DNA of 32,318 bases from Propionivibrio sp. (GCF_016790145.1 NZ_JAEUOI010000205.1:1-32318); one strand, 5' to 3'. Positions 17,740 to 26,613 are shown, counted from the stretch's first letter. The notes: generated from the sequence alone by a model not told the origin. Translations and numbers: made by a program.

Positions 17740-18324
17740 TTAAATTACACTAAAATTTTCTTTTTTAAGCAAATCGCAGAGCGCGATCAGGGGCAGGCCG
17801 ATCAGCGCATTGGGATCGTCACCTTCAATTTTGGCAATCACCGCAATTCCCAAACCTTCGGTTTTTGCACTTCCAGCACAGTTGTAGGGTTGCTCTTTGC
17901 GCAGATAGTTTTCGATTTCATCGTCGCTCAAGTTTCGGAAAGTGACCAGCGTCGGGACACCGCGCAAGTGCGCTTTACCGGTTTTGGCGTTGAGCAGGCA
18001 AAGACCGGTAAAAAAGTTCACGCGGCGACCACGCATCGCCTGTAACTGCTTTACCGCATTTTCATGGTTGTCCGGCTTGCCAAAAACCTGAGCATCAAGG
18101 CAGGCTACCTGGTCGCTGCCAATAATAAGCGCGCCAGGATACTGCGCAACAACTGCGCGGGCTTTGCTTTCTGACAGGCGCAGCGCGGTCGCCTCAGGCG
18201 TCTCGCCGTGTAGAGCGGTTTCGTCTACACCCGGGTTGGTCATTACAAACGGCAAACCTAGCCGGGCAAGCAGTTCGCGGCGGAATACCGAAGTGGAGGC
18301 AAGAACAATTTGAGATTGGGTCAT
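17740..18324 (-). CDS. Maf/YceF-family nucleotide pyrophosphatase
   Basis: A 194-residue Maf-like protein. The family hydrolyses modified or non-canonical nucleoside triphosphates, and the YceF branch prefers 7-methyl-GTP. Its location beside yceD-rpmF-plsX, as in E. coli, supports that branch. Motifs are the phosphate-binding [12 protein letters not shown] at the N-terminus, the [23 protein letters not shown] block (shown here in part), [11 protein letters not shown] with the catalytic Asp, and a C-terminal [15 protein letters not shown]. The frame is open to 18501, but ATG 18324 ([11 protein letters not shown]) is the family start. The preceding frame crosses a hairpin and the divergent promoter. 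No Shine-Dalgarno sequence is visible. Confidence 0.92.
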   Translation of the reverse strand: MTQSQIVLASTSVFRRELLARLGLPFVMTNPGVDETALHGETPEATALRLSESKARAVVAQYPGALIIGSDQVACLDAQVFGKPDNHENAVKQLQAMRGRRVNFFTGLCLLNAKTGKAHLRGVPTLVTFRNLSDDEIENYLRKEQPYNCAGSAKTEGLGIAVIAKIEGDDPNALIGLPLIALCDLLKKENFSVI

Positions 18325-18342
18325 AAAAAGATAAACGAAAAA

Positions 18343-18359
18343 CCCGCCAATTACGCGGG
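18343..18359 (-). terminator. Terminator-like hairpin in the maf leader
   Basis: On the minus strand CCCGC and GCGGG (18355-18359 with 18343-18347) pair around a 7-base loop. They are followed by TTTTT, then a further T-rich stretch just before the maf start codon. Upstream on this strand lies only the divergent yceD promoter region, so the hairpin would act on maf's own transcript. The stem is short (5 bp). Confidence 0.4.
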
Positions 18360-18403
18360 GATAATCAAAAAATGGAAAAAATCCAAATAGTTGCGTCGCT
18401 GCT

Positions 18404-18432
18404 TTGACTTCGAAAGCCAAAAATAATATCAT
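18404..18432 (+). promoter_or_regulatory. Sigma70 promoter of the yceD-rpmF-plsX-fab cluster
   Basis: The -35 element TTGACT (18404-18409) is separated by exactly 17 bases from the -10 element TATCAT (18427-18432). With usual spacing transcription starts around 18439-18441, directly before the yceD ATG at 18442. The mRNA would therefore have almost no leader. Confidence 0.7.
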
Positions 18433-18441
18433 GCGCCCCTT

Positions 18442-18936
18442 ATGTCGCAAGGGATTGTTATTAACAGTCGGTCGTTTGCTCGGGAAGCTAGCTCGCTGCA
18501 AGGCGAATTGCCGATCGCCGGTCTGACTCGTGTACTCGATAAACTTGTCGATTCAGAGGGTAGTTTGAGTTACCGGGTTGTGGGCGGGGTTGGTTCGCAC
18601 AACAGGCCGCAGTTGTTGTTGCAGTTGGACGGGGTATTGTCCGTTTGCTGTCAGCGTTGCCTGGAAGGAATCGATTATACGGTTGAGCTACGTAGCCTGC
18701 TGGAATTAGTCGATGACGAAGATGATCTGACGCAGGAGGAGATTGAAGATGATTCAAGAGATTTCCTCCCGGCGCAAGGTGAACTCGATATTGTTGCGTT
18801 GATTGAAGATGAGATTATTCTCAACCTGCCTTCGGCGCCGCGTCACGAAAGTTGTGCTTTGCCTGAGACAGGGCAGGGAACAGGGATAATTTCACCCTTT
18901 TCCATTCTGAAAGATGTCAGGGGCAAGGCCGAGTGA
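18442..18936 (+). CDS. yceD: YceD/DUF177 family protein (Large ribosomal RNA accumulation protein)
   Basis: A 164-residue DUF177 protein, the conserved neighbour of rpmF in bacteria. In E. coli and plants it is linked to accumulation of 23S rRNA. Features are the SREFAR-like start ([17 protein letters not shown]), a central CxxC pair in [16 protein letters not shown] that may bind metal, an acidic block, and the conserved [23 protein letters not shown] near the C-terminus (shown here in part). ATG 18442 gives the family's normal N-terminus ([10 protein letters not shown]). No ribosome binding site precedes it, and the candidate promoter ends 9 bases upstream, so the mRNA may be leaderless. 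It lies 21 bases ahead of rpmF. Confidence 0.93.
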   Translation: MSQGIVINSRSFAREASSLQGELPIAGLTRVLDKLVDSEGSLSYRVVGGVGSHNRPQLLLQLDGVLSVCCQRCLEGIDYTVELRSLLELVDDEDDLTQEEIEDDSRDFLPAQGELDIVALIEDEIILNLPSAPRHESCALPETGQGTGIISPFSILKDVRGKAE

Positions 18937-18957
18937 ATTTGATATTTGGAGTAATTT

Positions 18958-19137
18958 ATGGCCGTTCAACAGAACAAGAAATCCACGTCCAAACGCGGCA
19001 TGCATCGTGCGCACGATTTTCTGACCAACCCGCCGCTGGCCGTTGAGCCGACGACCGGTGAAGTCCATCTGCGCCACCACATCAGTCCATCCGGTTATTA
19101 TCGTGGCAAGAAAGTCACCAAGAGTACAGGCGAGTAA
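18958..19137 (+). CDS. rpmF: 50S ribosomal protein L32
   Basis: A 59-residue ribosomal protein L32: [19 protein letters not shown] at the N-terminus, then [30 protein letters not shown] and a short tail. It binds 23S rRNA near the peptidyl-transferase region of the large subunit. It has the usual length and is of the zinc-free type, since the cysteines are absent. A GGAG ribosome binding site lies 7 bases before ATG 18958. It sits between yceD and plsX in the classic order, followed by a terminator-like hairpin. Confidence 0.98.
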   Translation: MAVQQNKKSTSKRGMHRAHDFLTNPPLAVEPTTGEVHLRHHISPSGYYRGKKVTKSTGE

Positions 19138-19150
19138 GGTTTCTGGATTA

Positions 19151-19194
19151 GGCAGGCAGTTTTCCTGCAAAGGGAATTGCCTGCCTTTTCTTTT
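19151..19194 (+). terminator. Intrinsic terminator between rpmF and plsX
   Basis: An 8-bp stem GGCAGGCA (19151-19158) with TGCCTGCC (19178-19185), with extra internal pairing (TCC with GGA), is followed by TTTTCTTTT (19186-19194). It lies 13 bases after the rpmF stop and only 24 bases before the plsX start. It would release most transcripts after rpmF and let a fraction read into plsX. Confidence 0.8.
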
Positions 19195-19218
19195 GCCGTA
19201 TCCTTGGCCTTTACCAGG

Positions 19219-20232
19219 ATGACTGTTACTGTTGCCATCGACTGCATGGGCGGAGACCATGGTCCTGTCGTAACCGTGCACGCCGCACTTGATTTCGTGC
19301 ACCAGCATGATGACGTGCGCGTTATCCTTGTTGGTCTTGAAGAGAAAATCCTCCCTTTTCTTGAAAAAACGGGCGATAGCCGCATTTCCGTTCGTCACGC
19401 CAGCGAAGTCGTGGCAATGGATGATTCGCCGGCACTGGCGCTGCGCAACAAGAAGGATTCCTCAATGAGGGTCGCCATCAACCTCGTCAAGCAAGGCGAA
19501 GCCGATGCCTGCGTCTCGGCCGGCAATACCGGTGCGCTGATGGCCATTTCCCGCTTTGTTCTCAAGATGCTTCCCGGCATCGACCGCCCGGCAATCTGTG
19601 CCATTCTTCCTACAGCGATTGGTCACAGCCATGTGCTTGACCTGGGCGCCAATGTCGATTGCAGTCCCGAACACCTGCTACAGTTCGGTATCATGGGCGC
19701 TTCGCTGGTTTCGGCTATCGAGCACAAGGATCGACCAACAGTCGGCATTCTCAATATCGGTGAGGAAGATATCAAGGGTAACGAGGTCGTAAAACGTGCA
19801 GCCGAACTCCTGAAAGATTCCGGGCTTAACTTCGTGGGTAACATCGAAGGAGACGGAATATACAAGGGAGAGGCCGAAGTCATCGTTTGTGACGGATTTG
19901 TCGGCAATGTCGCACTCAAGGCATCGGAAGGTCTGGCACAGATGCTGGCGACTTTCCTGAGGCAGGAATTCAGTCGCAATCTTTTGACCCGGCTGGTAGC
20001 CTTGATTGCCATGCCGGTGTTGAAAAGCTTCAAGAAGCGTGTCGACCATAGGCGCTACAACGGTGCAACCCTGCTGGGTCTGAAGGGAATAGTCGTCAAG
20101 AGTCACGGTTCGGCAGACGTTTACTCCTTTACCAACGCCCTAGATCGTGCCGCTGAAGAAGCCAGAACCGGAGTACTGGAACGCATTACCCAACGTGTTG
20201 AATTGCAACACCCTTTGCCGGAGAGTGCATAG
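19219..20232 (+). CDS. plsX: Phosphate acyltransferase PlsX
   Basis: A 337-residue PlsX, which makes acyl-phosphate from acyl-ACP as the entry step to phospholipid synthesis with PlsY. It is a peripheral membrane enzyme. Family motifs are [11 protein letters not shown] at the start, [72 protein letters not shown] (shown in part), and [19 protein letters not shown]. The frame is open to 19177, but that would include the terminator's T-tract. ATG 19219 ([10 protein letters not shown]) is the normal family start. Its ribosome binding site is weak. The plsX stop is one base before the fabH ATG, so the two are translationally coupled. Confidence 0.97.
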   Translation: MTVTVAIDCMGGDHGPVVTVHAALDFVHQHDDVRVILVGLEEKILPFLEKTGDSRISVRHASEVVAMDDSPALALRNKKDSSMRVAINLVKQGEADACVSAGNTGALMAISRFVLKMLPGIDRPAICAILPTAIGHSHVLDLGANVDCSPEHLLQFGIMGASLVSAIEHKDRPTVGILNIGEEDIKGNEVVKRAAELLKDSGLNFVGNIEGDGIYKGEAEVIVCDGFVGNVALKASEGLAQMLATFLRQEFSRNLLTRLVALIAMPVLKSFKKRVDHRRYNGATLLGLKGIVVKSHGSADVYSFTNALDRAAEEARTGVLERITQRVELQHPLPESA

Positions 20233-20233
20233 C

Positions 20234-21193
20234 ATGTTTGCCCGCATCGCAGGCGTCGGCAGTTATCTGCCCGGACCGCCTCTAAGCAACGACGATCTCA
20301 AACAACGAGGGGTCGAAACCAATGACGAATGGATTGTCAGCCGCACGGGAATCAAGTCACGCCACCTTGCCGACGCCAACTGCACGTCAAGTGATCTGGC
20401 GCTTGAAGCCAGTCGCAAGGCACTTGTAGCGGCTGGAATTGATGCCAGCACACTTGATTTGATTATCGTTGCTACCTCGACTCCGGATTTCATCTTCCCA
20501 AGTACGGCGTGCCTGTTGCAGGCTAAACTTGGAAATCACAGCGCCATGGCCTTCGACGTGCAGGCGGTCTGTAGCGGTTTTGTCTACGCAATGAATATCG
20601 CCGAAAAGTTCATTCGTTTCGGTAGCCACAAGAAGGTCTTGGTGGTCGGCGCAGAAGTTTTTTCAAGGATTCTTGACTGGGATGACCGCTCCACGTGCGT
20701 TCTGTTTGGTGATGGCGCTGGCGCGGTAATTCTGGAAGCCTCCGGAACACCCGGCATTCTGGCCAGCGCAGCGCATGCCGATGGTGCGTACCATGGCATC
20801 CTGTCGGTTCCCGGCAATGTTTGTGGTGGAAAAGTAATCGGCGATCCTTTTCTGCGTATGGATGGACAGGCTGTTTTCAAGTTTGCCGTCAGGGTGCTGG
20901 CCGATGTAGCGCAGGAGTGCTGCGCGCTTGCCGGGATTCTGCCGACCGGGATTGATTGGCTGATACCGCACCAGGCCAACATCCGCATTATCGAATCGAC
21001 CGCCAAGAGGGTAGGGATCGACATGAACAAAGTCATCGTGACGGTTGACCGTCACGGCAACACCTCGGCGGCTTCCATCCCGCTGGCACTGGATGCGGCT
21101 GTTCGCGATGGACGCGTTCAGCGAGGACATAAAGTCCTGCTTGAAGGTGTTGGCGGCGGTTTTACCTGGGGTGCCGTTTTACTCGAGTTTTAA
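20234..21193 (+). CDS. fabH: Beta-ketoacyl-ACP synthase III
   Basis: A 319-residue FabH, which starts fatty acid synthesis by condensing acetyl-CoA with malonyl-ACP. The catalytic triad is C113 ([10 protein letters not shown]), H246 (IPHQANIR) and N276 (HGNTSAAS). The [10 protein letters not shown] loop is at the C-terminus. The frame remains open upstream to 20147 inside plsX, but ATG 20234 ([13 protein letters not shown]) is the family start and has a GGAGAG site about 8 bases before it. It follows plsX by one base and precedes fabD by 11 bases. The sequence shows no sign of a change in chain-length preference. Confidence 0.98.
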   Translation: MFARIAGVGSYLPGPPLSNDDLKQRGVETNDEWIVSRTGIKSRHLADANCTSSDLALEASRKALVAAGIDASTLDLIIVATSTPDFIFPSTACLLQAKLGNHSAMAFDVQAVCSGFVYAMNIAEKFIRFGSHKKVLVVGAEVFSRILDWDDRSTCVLFGDGAGAVILEASGTPGILASAAHADGAYHGILSVPGNVCGGKVIGDPFLRMDGQAVFKFAVRVLADVAQECCALAGILPTGIDWLIPHQANIRIIESTAKRVGIDMNKVIVTVDRHGNTSAASIPLALDAAVRDGRVQRGHKVLLEGVGGGFTWGAVLLEF

Positions 21194-21204
21194 GGGGATA
21201 TTCT

Positions 21205-22146
21205 ATGGCGTTTGCGTTTGTCTTTCCCGGTCAGGGATCCCAGTCGGTTGGCATGATGGCTGCCTACGGAAAATCTACAGTCATTCGCTCAACCTTTGAT
21301 GAGGCCTCTTCAACGCTGGGGCAGGATCTCTGGCAACTGCTGTCTGACGGTCCGGCCGAAGCATTGACACAAACGGTAAATACTCAGCCTGTCATGTTGA
21401 CGGCCGGGGTAGCCGCCTATCGCCTGTGGCTCGACAAGGGTGGCAAGCTTCCGGCGCTGGTTGCCGGGCATAGCCTCGGCGAGTATTCGGCGCTGGTCGC
21501 CGCCGGGGTGATCGATTTCAAAGACGCTGTTCCGCTCGTTCGTCTGCGCGCTGCTGCGATGCAGGAAGCGGTGCCGGCCGGTAAGGGAGCGATGGCAGCC
21601 ATCATGAACCTGGCTGACGAAAAGATTCGCGAAGCCTGTGCCGAAGCCATGAGCGAAACAGGCAACGGGGAAGTCGTCGAACAGGTCAACTTCAACGCGC
21701 CCGGACAAACCGTGATTGCCGGCAGCAAGGCCGCTGTTGAACGTGCCTGCGAAGGCTGCAAGGCGCGAGGCGCAAAACGGGCCTTGCTACTACCTGTTTC
21801 CGCGCCTTTTCACTCCACGCTGATCAGACCGGCAGCCGACAAATTGGGAGTTCGCCTGGCCGAACTGAATTTTGCTGTGCCAAAGATCCAGATAGTCAAT
21901 AACGTGGATGTCACCATCGAATCCGACCCGGCGAGAATCAAGGATGCGCTGATTCGTCAGGCCTTCTCGCCAGTACGCTGGGTTGAAACGATTCAGAAAA
22001 TCGCTGCAATGGGCGTCACGACTGTTGCCGAGTGCGGCCCGGGCAAAGTTCTGGCGGGTCTCACCAAACGCTGTTCCGAGGGTCTGGCCGGTCTCGCGCT
22101 GGCTGATCTGGCGTCGATCGAAGCAGCCATCAAGACTCTGGAGTAG
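21205..22146 (+). CDS. fabD: Malonyl-CoA:ACP transacylase
   Basis: A 313-residue FabD, which transfers malonyl groups from CoA to acyl carrier protein. The N-terminal FVFPGQGSQ motif is present, as is the nucleophile S90 in GHSLGEYSALVAAG. The arginine in VRLRAAAMQ binds malonate, and the histidine in SAPFHSTL completes the dyad. The GPGKVLAGL motif lies near the C-terminus. ATG 21205 has an AGGGGATA ribosome binding site. Only 6 bases separate its stop from fabG. Confidence 0.98.
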   Translation: MAFAFVFPGQGSQSVGMMAAYGKSTVIRSTFDEASSTLGQDLWQLLSDGPAEALTQTVNTQPVMLTAGVAAYRLWLDKGGKLPALVAGHSLGEYSALVAAGVIDFKDAVPLVRLRAAAMQEAVPAGKGAMAAIMNLADEKIREACAEAMSETGNGEVVEQVNFNAPGQTVIAGSKAAVERACEGCKARGAKRALLLPVSAPFHSTLIRPAADKLGVRLAELNFAVPKIQIVNNVDVTIESDPARIKDALIRQAFSPVRWVETIQKIAAMGVTTVAECGPGKVLAGLTKRCSEGLAGLALADLASIEAAIKTLE

Positions 22147-22152
22147 GCGGCA

Positions 22153-22893
22153 ATGCTCAACGGACAAGTTGCACTCGTGACGGGGGCCTCTCGCGGTATC
22201 GGCCAGGCCATTGCGCTCGAGTTGGGCAGGCAGGGCGCATGCGTGATTGGGACTGCCACCAGCAGCGATGGCGCTGCAAATATCTCCGCATTTCTTTCTG
22301 CGGCAGGTATCAATGGTGAGGGTGCCGAGCTTGAAGTGCGTGATCCGGGGCAAGTTGATGCGCTGATTACCCGTGTCGATAAGACGTATGGTGCAACCGC
22401 AATTCTGGTCAATAACGCCGGGATCACGCGCGACAATCTCGCGCTGCGCATGAAGGACGATGACTGGGATGCGGTGCTAGACACCAATCTGAAAGCGGTT
22501 TTCCGACTTTCCAAGGCCGTGATGCGTGGCATGATGAAGGCACGTCAGGGACGGATCATCAATATCACTTCGGTCGTCGGACATTCGGGCAATCCCGGGC
22601 AGGCCAACTATTGCGCGGCCAAAGCCGGAGTCGCCGGCATGACGCGTTCACTGGCACGCGAGCTGGGCAGTCGCAACATCACGGTCAACTGCGTCGCGCC
22701 GGGTCTTATTGATACCGACATGACCAGAATCTTTGACGAAAAGCATCGCGAGTCACTGATTGCCACGATTCCGCTGGCTCGTCTCGGGTTGCCGGAGGAC
22801 GTTGCAGCCGCAGTCGGATTTCTGGCCTCAGCGGGCGCCGCTTACATAACCGGAACGACGATTCACGTCAATGGCGGTATTTATTTGGATTAA
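22153..22893 (+). CDS. fabG: 3-oxoacyl-ACP reductase
   Basis: A 246-residue short-chain dehydrogenase, the NADPH-dependent keto-reduction step of the elongation cycle. The cofactor site is TGASRGIG, and NNAGITRDNL is the family NNAG motif. The catalytic residues are S140, Y153 and K157 (YCAAK). The AxGxIxTDM-like segment is APGLIDTDMT and the C-terminus ends in HVNGGIYLD. The position between fabD and acpP makes FabG the secure name among SDRs. A GGAGTAGGCGG stretch ahead of ATG 22153 gives a ribosome binding site. Confidence 0.97.
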   Translation: MLNGQVALVTGASRGIGQAIALELGRQGACVIGTATSSDGAANISAFLSAAGINGEGAELEVRDPGQVDALITRVDKTYGATAILVNNAGITRDNLALRMKDDDWDAVLDTNLKAVFRLSKAVMRGMMKARQGRIINITSVVGHSGNPGQANYCAAKAGVAGMTRSLARELGSRNITVNCVAPGLIDTDMTRIFDEKHRESLIATIPLARLGLPEDVAAAVGFLASAGAAYITGTTIHVNGGIYLD

Positions 22894-22937
22894 CGCCCGT
22901 GAGGGTAGCAGGCGAAAAAAGCATATCGTCTGCTTAT

Positions 22938-22966
22938 TTGGTAAGAGCCGGCCATTTTGGTAGAAT
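22938..22966 (+). promoter_or_regulatory. Sigma70 promoter of acpP
   Basis: The -35 element TTGGTA (22938-22943) is followed by a 17-base spacer and the -10 element TAGAAT (22961-22966). Transcription would start about 22973, giving a leader of about 38 bases that carries the acpP ribosome binding site. It lets acyl carrier protein, needed in large amounts, be made beyond the level of the upstream fab genes. Confidence 0.7.
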
Positions 22967-23010
22967 AGCGCCGTTTTGTTTCGTACATGAACCTTTGAAG
23001 GAGCCCCTAG

Positions 23011-23247
23011 ATGGAAAATATCGAACAGCGCGTCAGAAAAATTGTCGCAGAACAACTCGGCGTTAATGAAGCGGACATCAAGAACGAATCCTCGTTCGTT
23101 GACGACCTCGGCGCGGATTCGTTGGATACCGTTGAACTGGTCATGGCGCTCGAAGAAGAATTCGAATGCGAAATTCCGGATGATGAAGCCGAGAAAATCA
23201 CCAACGTTCAGCAAGCCATTGATTACATCCTGAACCACAAGAAGTAA
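23011..23247 (+). CDS. acpP: Acyl carrier protein
   Basis: A 78-residue ACP that carries growing acyl chains on a phosphopantetheine arm. The attachment serine is S37 in [15 protein letters not shown]. The protein is strongly acidic with the normal four-helix pattern, from [12 protein letters not shown] to [13 protein letters not shown] strong AAGGAG ribosome binding site lies 8 bases before ATG 23011. It has its own promoter in the fabG-acpP gap and is separated from fabF by two hairpins. Confidence 0.99.
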   Translation: MENIEQRVRKIVAEQLGVNEADIKNESSFVDDLGADSLDTVELVMALEEEFECEIPDDEAEKITNVQQAIDYILNHKK

Positions 23248-23293
23248 TCCTTCTTGGGGACTCGTCTGCGGGCAGTTCTGATGATGCTGCCCG
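23238..23293 (+). other. Two tandem hairpins between acpP and fabF
   Basis: The first, CAAGAAG/CTTCTTG (23238-23244 with 23250-23256, 5-base loop), covers the acpP stop codon. The second, CGGGCAG/CTGCCCG (23269-23275 with 23287-23293, 11-base loop), is followed by a weakly T-rich stretch. They may protect the abundant acpP mRNA 3' end or reduce read-through into fabF. Neither has a proper U-tract. Confidence 0.4.
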
Positions 23294-23359
23294 TAGCGCT
23301 TTGTTTCTGACTGCTTCATCCCGAATTCTGAATTTTCCCTGTTTCCCCCGGAGAATAAA

Positions 23360-24598
23360 TTGGCACGTCGCAGAGTTGTCATCACCGGCCTTGGAATTGT
23401 TTCTCCGGTCGGCAATACCGTTGAACAAGCCTGGCAGAACATTATTGCCGGTCGCTCCGGGATCGACCGGATCACGCGTTTCGATGCTTCCTCATTCCCT
23501 GTGCAGATTGCCGGTGAAGTGAGGGATTTCGATGTTACCAAGTTCCTGCCGGCTAAAGATGCCCGCCGCATGGATTTGTTCATCCACTACGGGATGGCAG
23601 CCGGCATACAGGCAATCCAGGATGCCGGACTCGAGGCGCATCCGGCCAATGCCGAGCTTGTCGGCGTTTCAATTGGATCGGGTATCGGTGGTTTACCCCT
23701 GATAGAGCATACGCGCGACGAGTTCATCGCTTCTGGCGTACGCAAGATTTCTCCCTTTTTCATCCCCGGTTCGATCATCAACATGATCTCGGGTAACCTG
23801 TCGATCCTTTACGGCTACAAGGGACCAAACATTGCCCTGGTCAGCGCGTGCTCGACAGGAACGCACAGCATAGGCGATGCGGGCCGGCTCATTGAATACG
23901 GTGACGCCGACATCATGATTGCCGGCGGTGCGGAGGGCAGTGTTTCACCTCTTGGCCTCGGTGGATTCTGCGCCGCGCGCGCCCTGTCGACACGCAACGA
24001 TGACCCCAAAACGGCAAGCCGCCCGTGGGACAAGGACCGTGACGGTTTCGTTCTGGCCGAGGGCGCCGGTGTCATGGTGCTTGAAGAGTACGAACATGCC
24101 AAAGCACGCGGTGCAAGGATTTATTGCGAACTGGCCGGTTTTGGCATGAGTGCCGACGCCAATCATATGACAGCCCCCTGCGAAGATGGCGAGGGCGCTG
24201 CCCGTTGCATGACCAACGCGTTGCGTAATGCCCAGGTCAACACCCAGGATGTGCACTACCTGAATGCGCACGGTACCTCTACTCCGCTTGGCGACAAGGC
24301 GGAAACGGTCGCCGTCAAACGCGCCTTTGGAGATCACGCCAAACGTATGGTGGTCAATTCAACCAAATCGATGACCGGTCACCTGCTCGGCGCGGCCGGC
24401 GGTATTGAAGCCATCTTTTCGGTGCTGGCAATCTACAATCAGATTTCGCCGCCAACAATCAATATTTTCAATCAGGATGAATCGTGCGATCTTGATTACT
24501 GTGCCAATGAGGCACGAAAAATGAAGATTGATATCGCCATTTCCAATTCTTTCGGCTTCGGTGGCACCAACGCTACCTGCGTCTTCAAGCGGGTCTAG
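23360..24598 (+). CDS. fabF: Beta-ketoacyl-ACP synthase II
   Basis: A 412-residue FabF, the condensing enzyme of chain elongation. The catalytic residues are C164 (VSACSTGTH), H304 (NAHGTSTPLGD) and H341 (KSMTGHLLGAAG). The FGFGGTNA motif closes the protein. The start is TTG 23360 (translating as MARRRVVITGLG), chosen because GGAG lies 7 bases upstream and the family N-terminus begins right there. No ATG or GTG fits. A TTG start usually lowers translation and may help hold FabF below ACP. It is the last gene of the fab cluster. Confidence 0.97.
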   Translation: MARRRVVITGLGIVSPVGNTVEQAWQNIIAGRSGIDRITRFDASSFPVQIAGEVRDFDVTKFLPAKDARRMDLFIHYGMAAGIQAIQDAGLEAHPANAELVGVSIGSGIGGLPLIEHTRDEFIASGVRKISPFFIPGSIINMISGNLSILYGYKGPNIALVSACSTGTHSIGDAGRLIEYGDADIMIAGGAEGSVSPLGLGGFCAARALSTRNDDPKTASRPWDKDRDGFVLAEGAGVMVLEEYEHAKARGARIYCELAGFGMSADANHMTAPCEDGEGAARCMTNALRNAQVNTQDVHYLNAHGTSTPLGDKAETVAVKRAFGDHAKRMVVNSTKSMTGHLLGAAGGIEAIFSVLAIYNQISPPTINIFNQDESCDLDYCANEARKMKIDIAISNSFGFGGTNATCVFKRV

Positions 24599-24623
24599 GC
24601 GAACCTGACCGAGCCTCCGAGCC

Positions 24624-25058
24624 GTGCAGTTCCCGGCTTCCATTGAACTGCAACGCTCGCCTCTTCTGACCCTTCTGCTCGTCCTGTTTCACACCCTTGC
24701 TGCGGGCTCTGTTATCGCATTGCCATGGGACTGGCTTTTGCGTTCCGTTTTGCTGTTAGTCATTGGGTGGTCTTTATGGCACTCTCTGCGTCCGCCCAGG
24801 ATACTTGGTTTGCGAATTTCCGGGCGGGACGGGCTGGATGGACGCCTGGCTGACGGTGATCGCGTTGCGCTTACGGCACTGCCAGACAGTACGGTGTTTA
24901 CCCGATTGATCGTATTAAGGTTGCGTATTGGCGAAGAAAAGCGGGTTAGCAGCCTTGCTTTGCTGCCCGACCAGATGTCTGCCGAACAGTTTCGCTGGCT
25001 TCGTCTATGGTTACGCTGGCACACAGAGCCTAAGAAAGACGTCGGGACGGTCTTCTAA
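24624..25058 (+). CDS. YgfX/CptA-like small membrane protein
   Basis: A 144-residue protein with two closely spaced hydrophobic helices near the N-terminus (residues about 12-33, SPLLTLLLVLFHTLAAGSV, and about 36-53, DWLLRSVLLLVIGWSLWH). A soluble C-terminal part of about 85 residues follows. This layout and the position just after fabF and opposite nadB fit the YgfX-type proteins I recall at this spot. In E. coli YgfX is linked to a cell-division-inhibiting toxin role and pairs with YgfY (SdhE), which is not here. The start is GTG 24624, 25 bases after fabF, with no good ribosome binding site. Its 3' end overlaps convergent nadB by 29 bases. Confidence 0.6.
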   Translation: MQFPASIELQRSPLLTLLLVLFHTLAAGSVIALPWDWLLRSVLLLVIGWSLWHSLRPPRILGLRISGRDGLDGRLADGDRVALTALPDSTVFTRLIVLRLRIGEEKRVSSLALLPDQMSAEQFRWLRLWLRWHTEPKKDVGTVF

Positions 25059-26613
25059 GCAGGGTATTCCTGGCTTTCGGCAACATCTCCGGATAGTCGC
25101 GGCTGAAGTGCAGCCCTCTGCTCTCACGGCGTTGCAATGCACAGCGAACGATCAAGTCGGCTGTCAGAACAAGATTGCGCAGTTCGATCAGATCGTGGCT
25201 GACCCGGAAGTTTGAATAATACTCGTCGATTTCGCGTGTCAGCAGACGAATTCGGTGCTGGGCTCGCTGCAGACGCTTGGTGGTACGAACAATGCCCACG
25301 TAGTCCCACATGAAGCGGCGCAGTTCATCCCAGTTGTGCGAGATGACAATTTCCTCGTCGGGGTCAGTCACGCGACTGGCATCCCATTGTGGCAGATCGG
25401 GCAGTTCAACTTTCGCTTGCCCGAGAATATCCTTGACCGCCGCTTCAGCAAAAACAAGACATTCGAGCAGAGAATTGCTGGCCAGCCGGTTGGCACCATG
25501 CAAGCCGGTGCAGGAGGCCTCTCCCGCTGCATATAGCCCTGGAATATCGGTTCGTGCCCGCAGATCGGTAATGATTCCGCCGCAGGTGTAATGTGCGGCC
25601 GGAACAACCGGGATCGGTTCAAGCGATATGTCGATGCCAAGCTTGAGACAACGCGCAAGGATGTTGGGGAAGTGCTCGCTGAGGAATTCCTTTGGCTTGT
25701 GCGAGATGTCGAGATAAACACAGTCAAGACCCCGTTTCTTCATCTCAAAGTCGATGGCGCGGGCCACCACATCGCGAGGTGCCAGTTCGGCTCGCGCATC
25801 GTGGGCCGTCATGAAACGTGTGCCGTCCGGCAGGCGAAGCAGGGCGCCTTCGCCCCGTACTGCTTCGGATATCAGGAAGGACTTGGCCTGCGGGTGGTAA
25901 AGACAGGTCGGGTGGAACTGAATGAATTCCATATTGGCCACCCGGCAGCCGGCGCGCCAGGCCATTGCAATGCCGTCTCCGGTTGAAGTATCCGGATTGG
26001 TCGTATAAAGATAAACCTTGCCTGCGCCACCCGTCGCAATCAGTGTTTGCGACGCACCGATGGTCAATACTTCACCACTGTCGCTATCCAGGGCATAGGC
26101 GCCGTAGCACCGCTTTTCGGCAAGCCCCAACTTGTCCCCGGTAATCAGATCAATGGCGATGTGGCGCTCAAGAACGCTAATGTTCGGATGCTCGCGAACC
26201 TTGCGTGTCAGGATGTCCTGTACCGCCAGTCCAGTAGTGTCAGCGACGTGAATCACGCGGCGCGCACTGTGGCCGCCCTCACGAGTCAAATGGTAGCCGG
26301 CTTCGTCACGTGTGAAGGGAACGCCCTGTTCGACAAGCCAGTCAATCACTCGACGGGCGTTCTCGATGACAAAACGAGTAACTTCGGGATCGTTGAGAAA
26401 GGCGCCGGCTGTGATCGTGTCGCGAATGTGAGCTTCAATCGAATCCTGGCTGTCCAGCACGGCAGCAATACCGCCTTGAGCCCAACCGGAGGCACTGTCT
26501 TCCAGGGCGCGTTTGCTGATCAGACCGACCTTGCAGGTTTTTGCCAGCCGGAGTGCCGCTGACTGCCCGGCCAGACCACTGCCAATAACGAGAATATCAA
26601 AACGAAGAATCAC
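25030..26613 (-). CDS. nadB: L-aspartate oxidase
   Basis: A 527-residue FAD enzyme that oxidises aspartate to iminoaspartate, the first step of de novo NAD synthesis. The FAD dinucleotide site is VIGSGLAGQSAAL. SASGWAQGGIAAV, the HPTCLYH motif, SEAVRGEGA with its catalytic arginine, and AAHYTCGGI are all present. A TGLHGANRLASNSLLEC segment sits near the FAD domain end. Length matches NadB (about 530). The start is GTG 26613 with an AGGG site 8 bases upstream. It is divergent from rpoE. The nadA and nadC genes are not in this window. Its last 29 bases overlap the end of the YgfX-like gene on the other strand. Confidence 0.97.
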   Translation of the reverse strand: MILRFDILVIGSGLAGQSAALRLAKTCKVGLISKRALEDSASGWAQGGIAAVLDSQDSIEAHIRDTITAGAFLNDPEVTRFVIENARRVIDWLVEQGVPFTRDEAGYHLTREGGHSARRVIHVADTTGLAVQDILTRKVREHPNISVLERHIAIDLITGDKLGLAEKRCYGAYALDSDSGEVLTIGASQTLIATGGAGKVYLYTTNPDTSTGDGIAMAWRAGCRVANMEFIQFHPTCLYHPQAKSFLISEAVRGEGALLRLPDGTRFMTAHDARAELAPRDVVARAIDFEMKKRGLDCVYLDISHKPKEFLSEHFPNILARCLKLGIDISLEPIPVVPAAHYTCGGIITDLRARTDIPGLYAAGEASCTGLHGANRLASNSLLECLVFAEAAVKDILGQAKVELPDLPQWDASRVTDPDEEIVISHNWDELRRFMWDYVGIVRTTKRLQRAQHRIRLLTREIDEYYSNFRVSHDLIELRNLVLTADLIVRCALQRRESRGLHFSRDYPEMLPKARNTLLRRPSRRLS

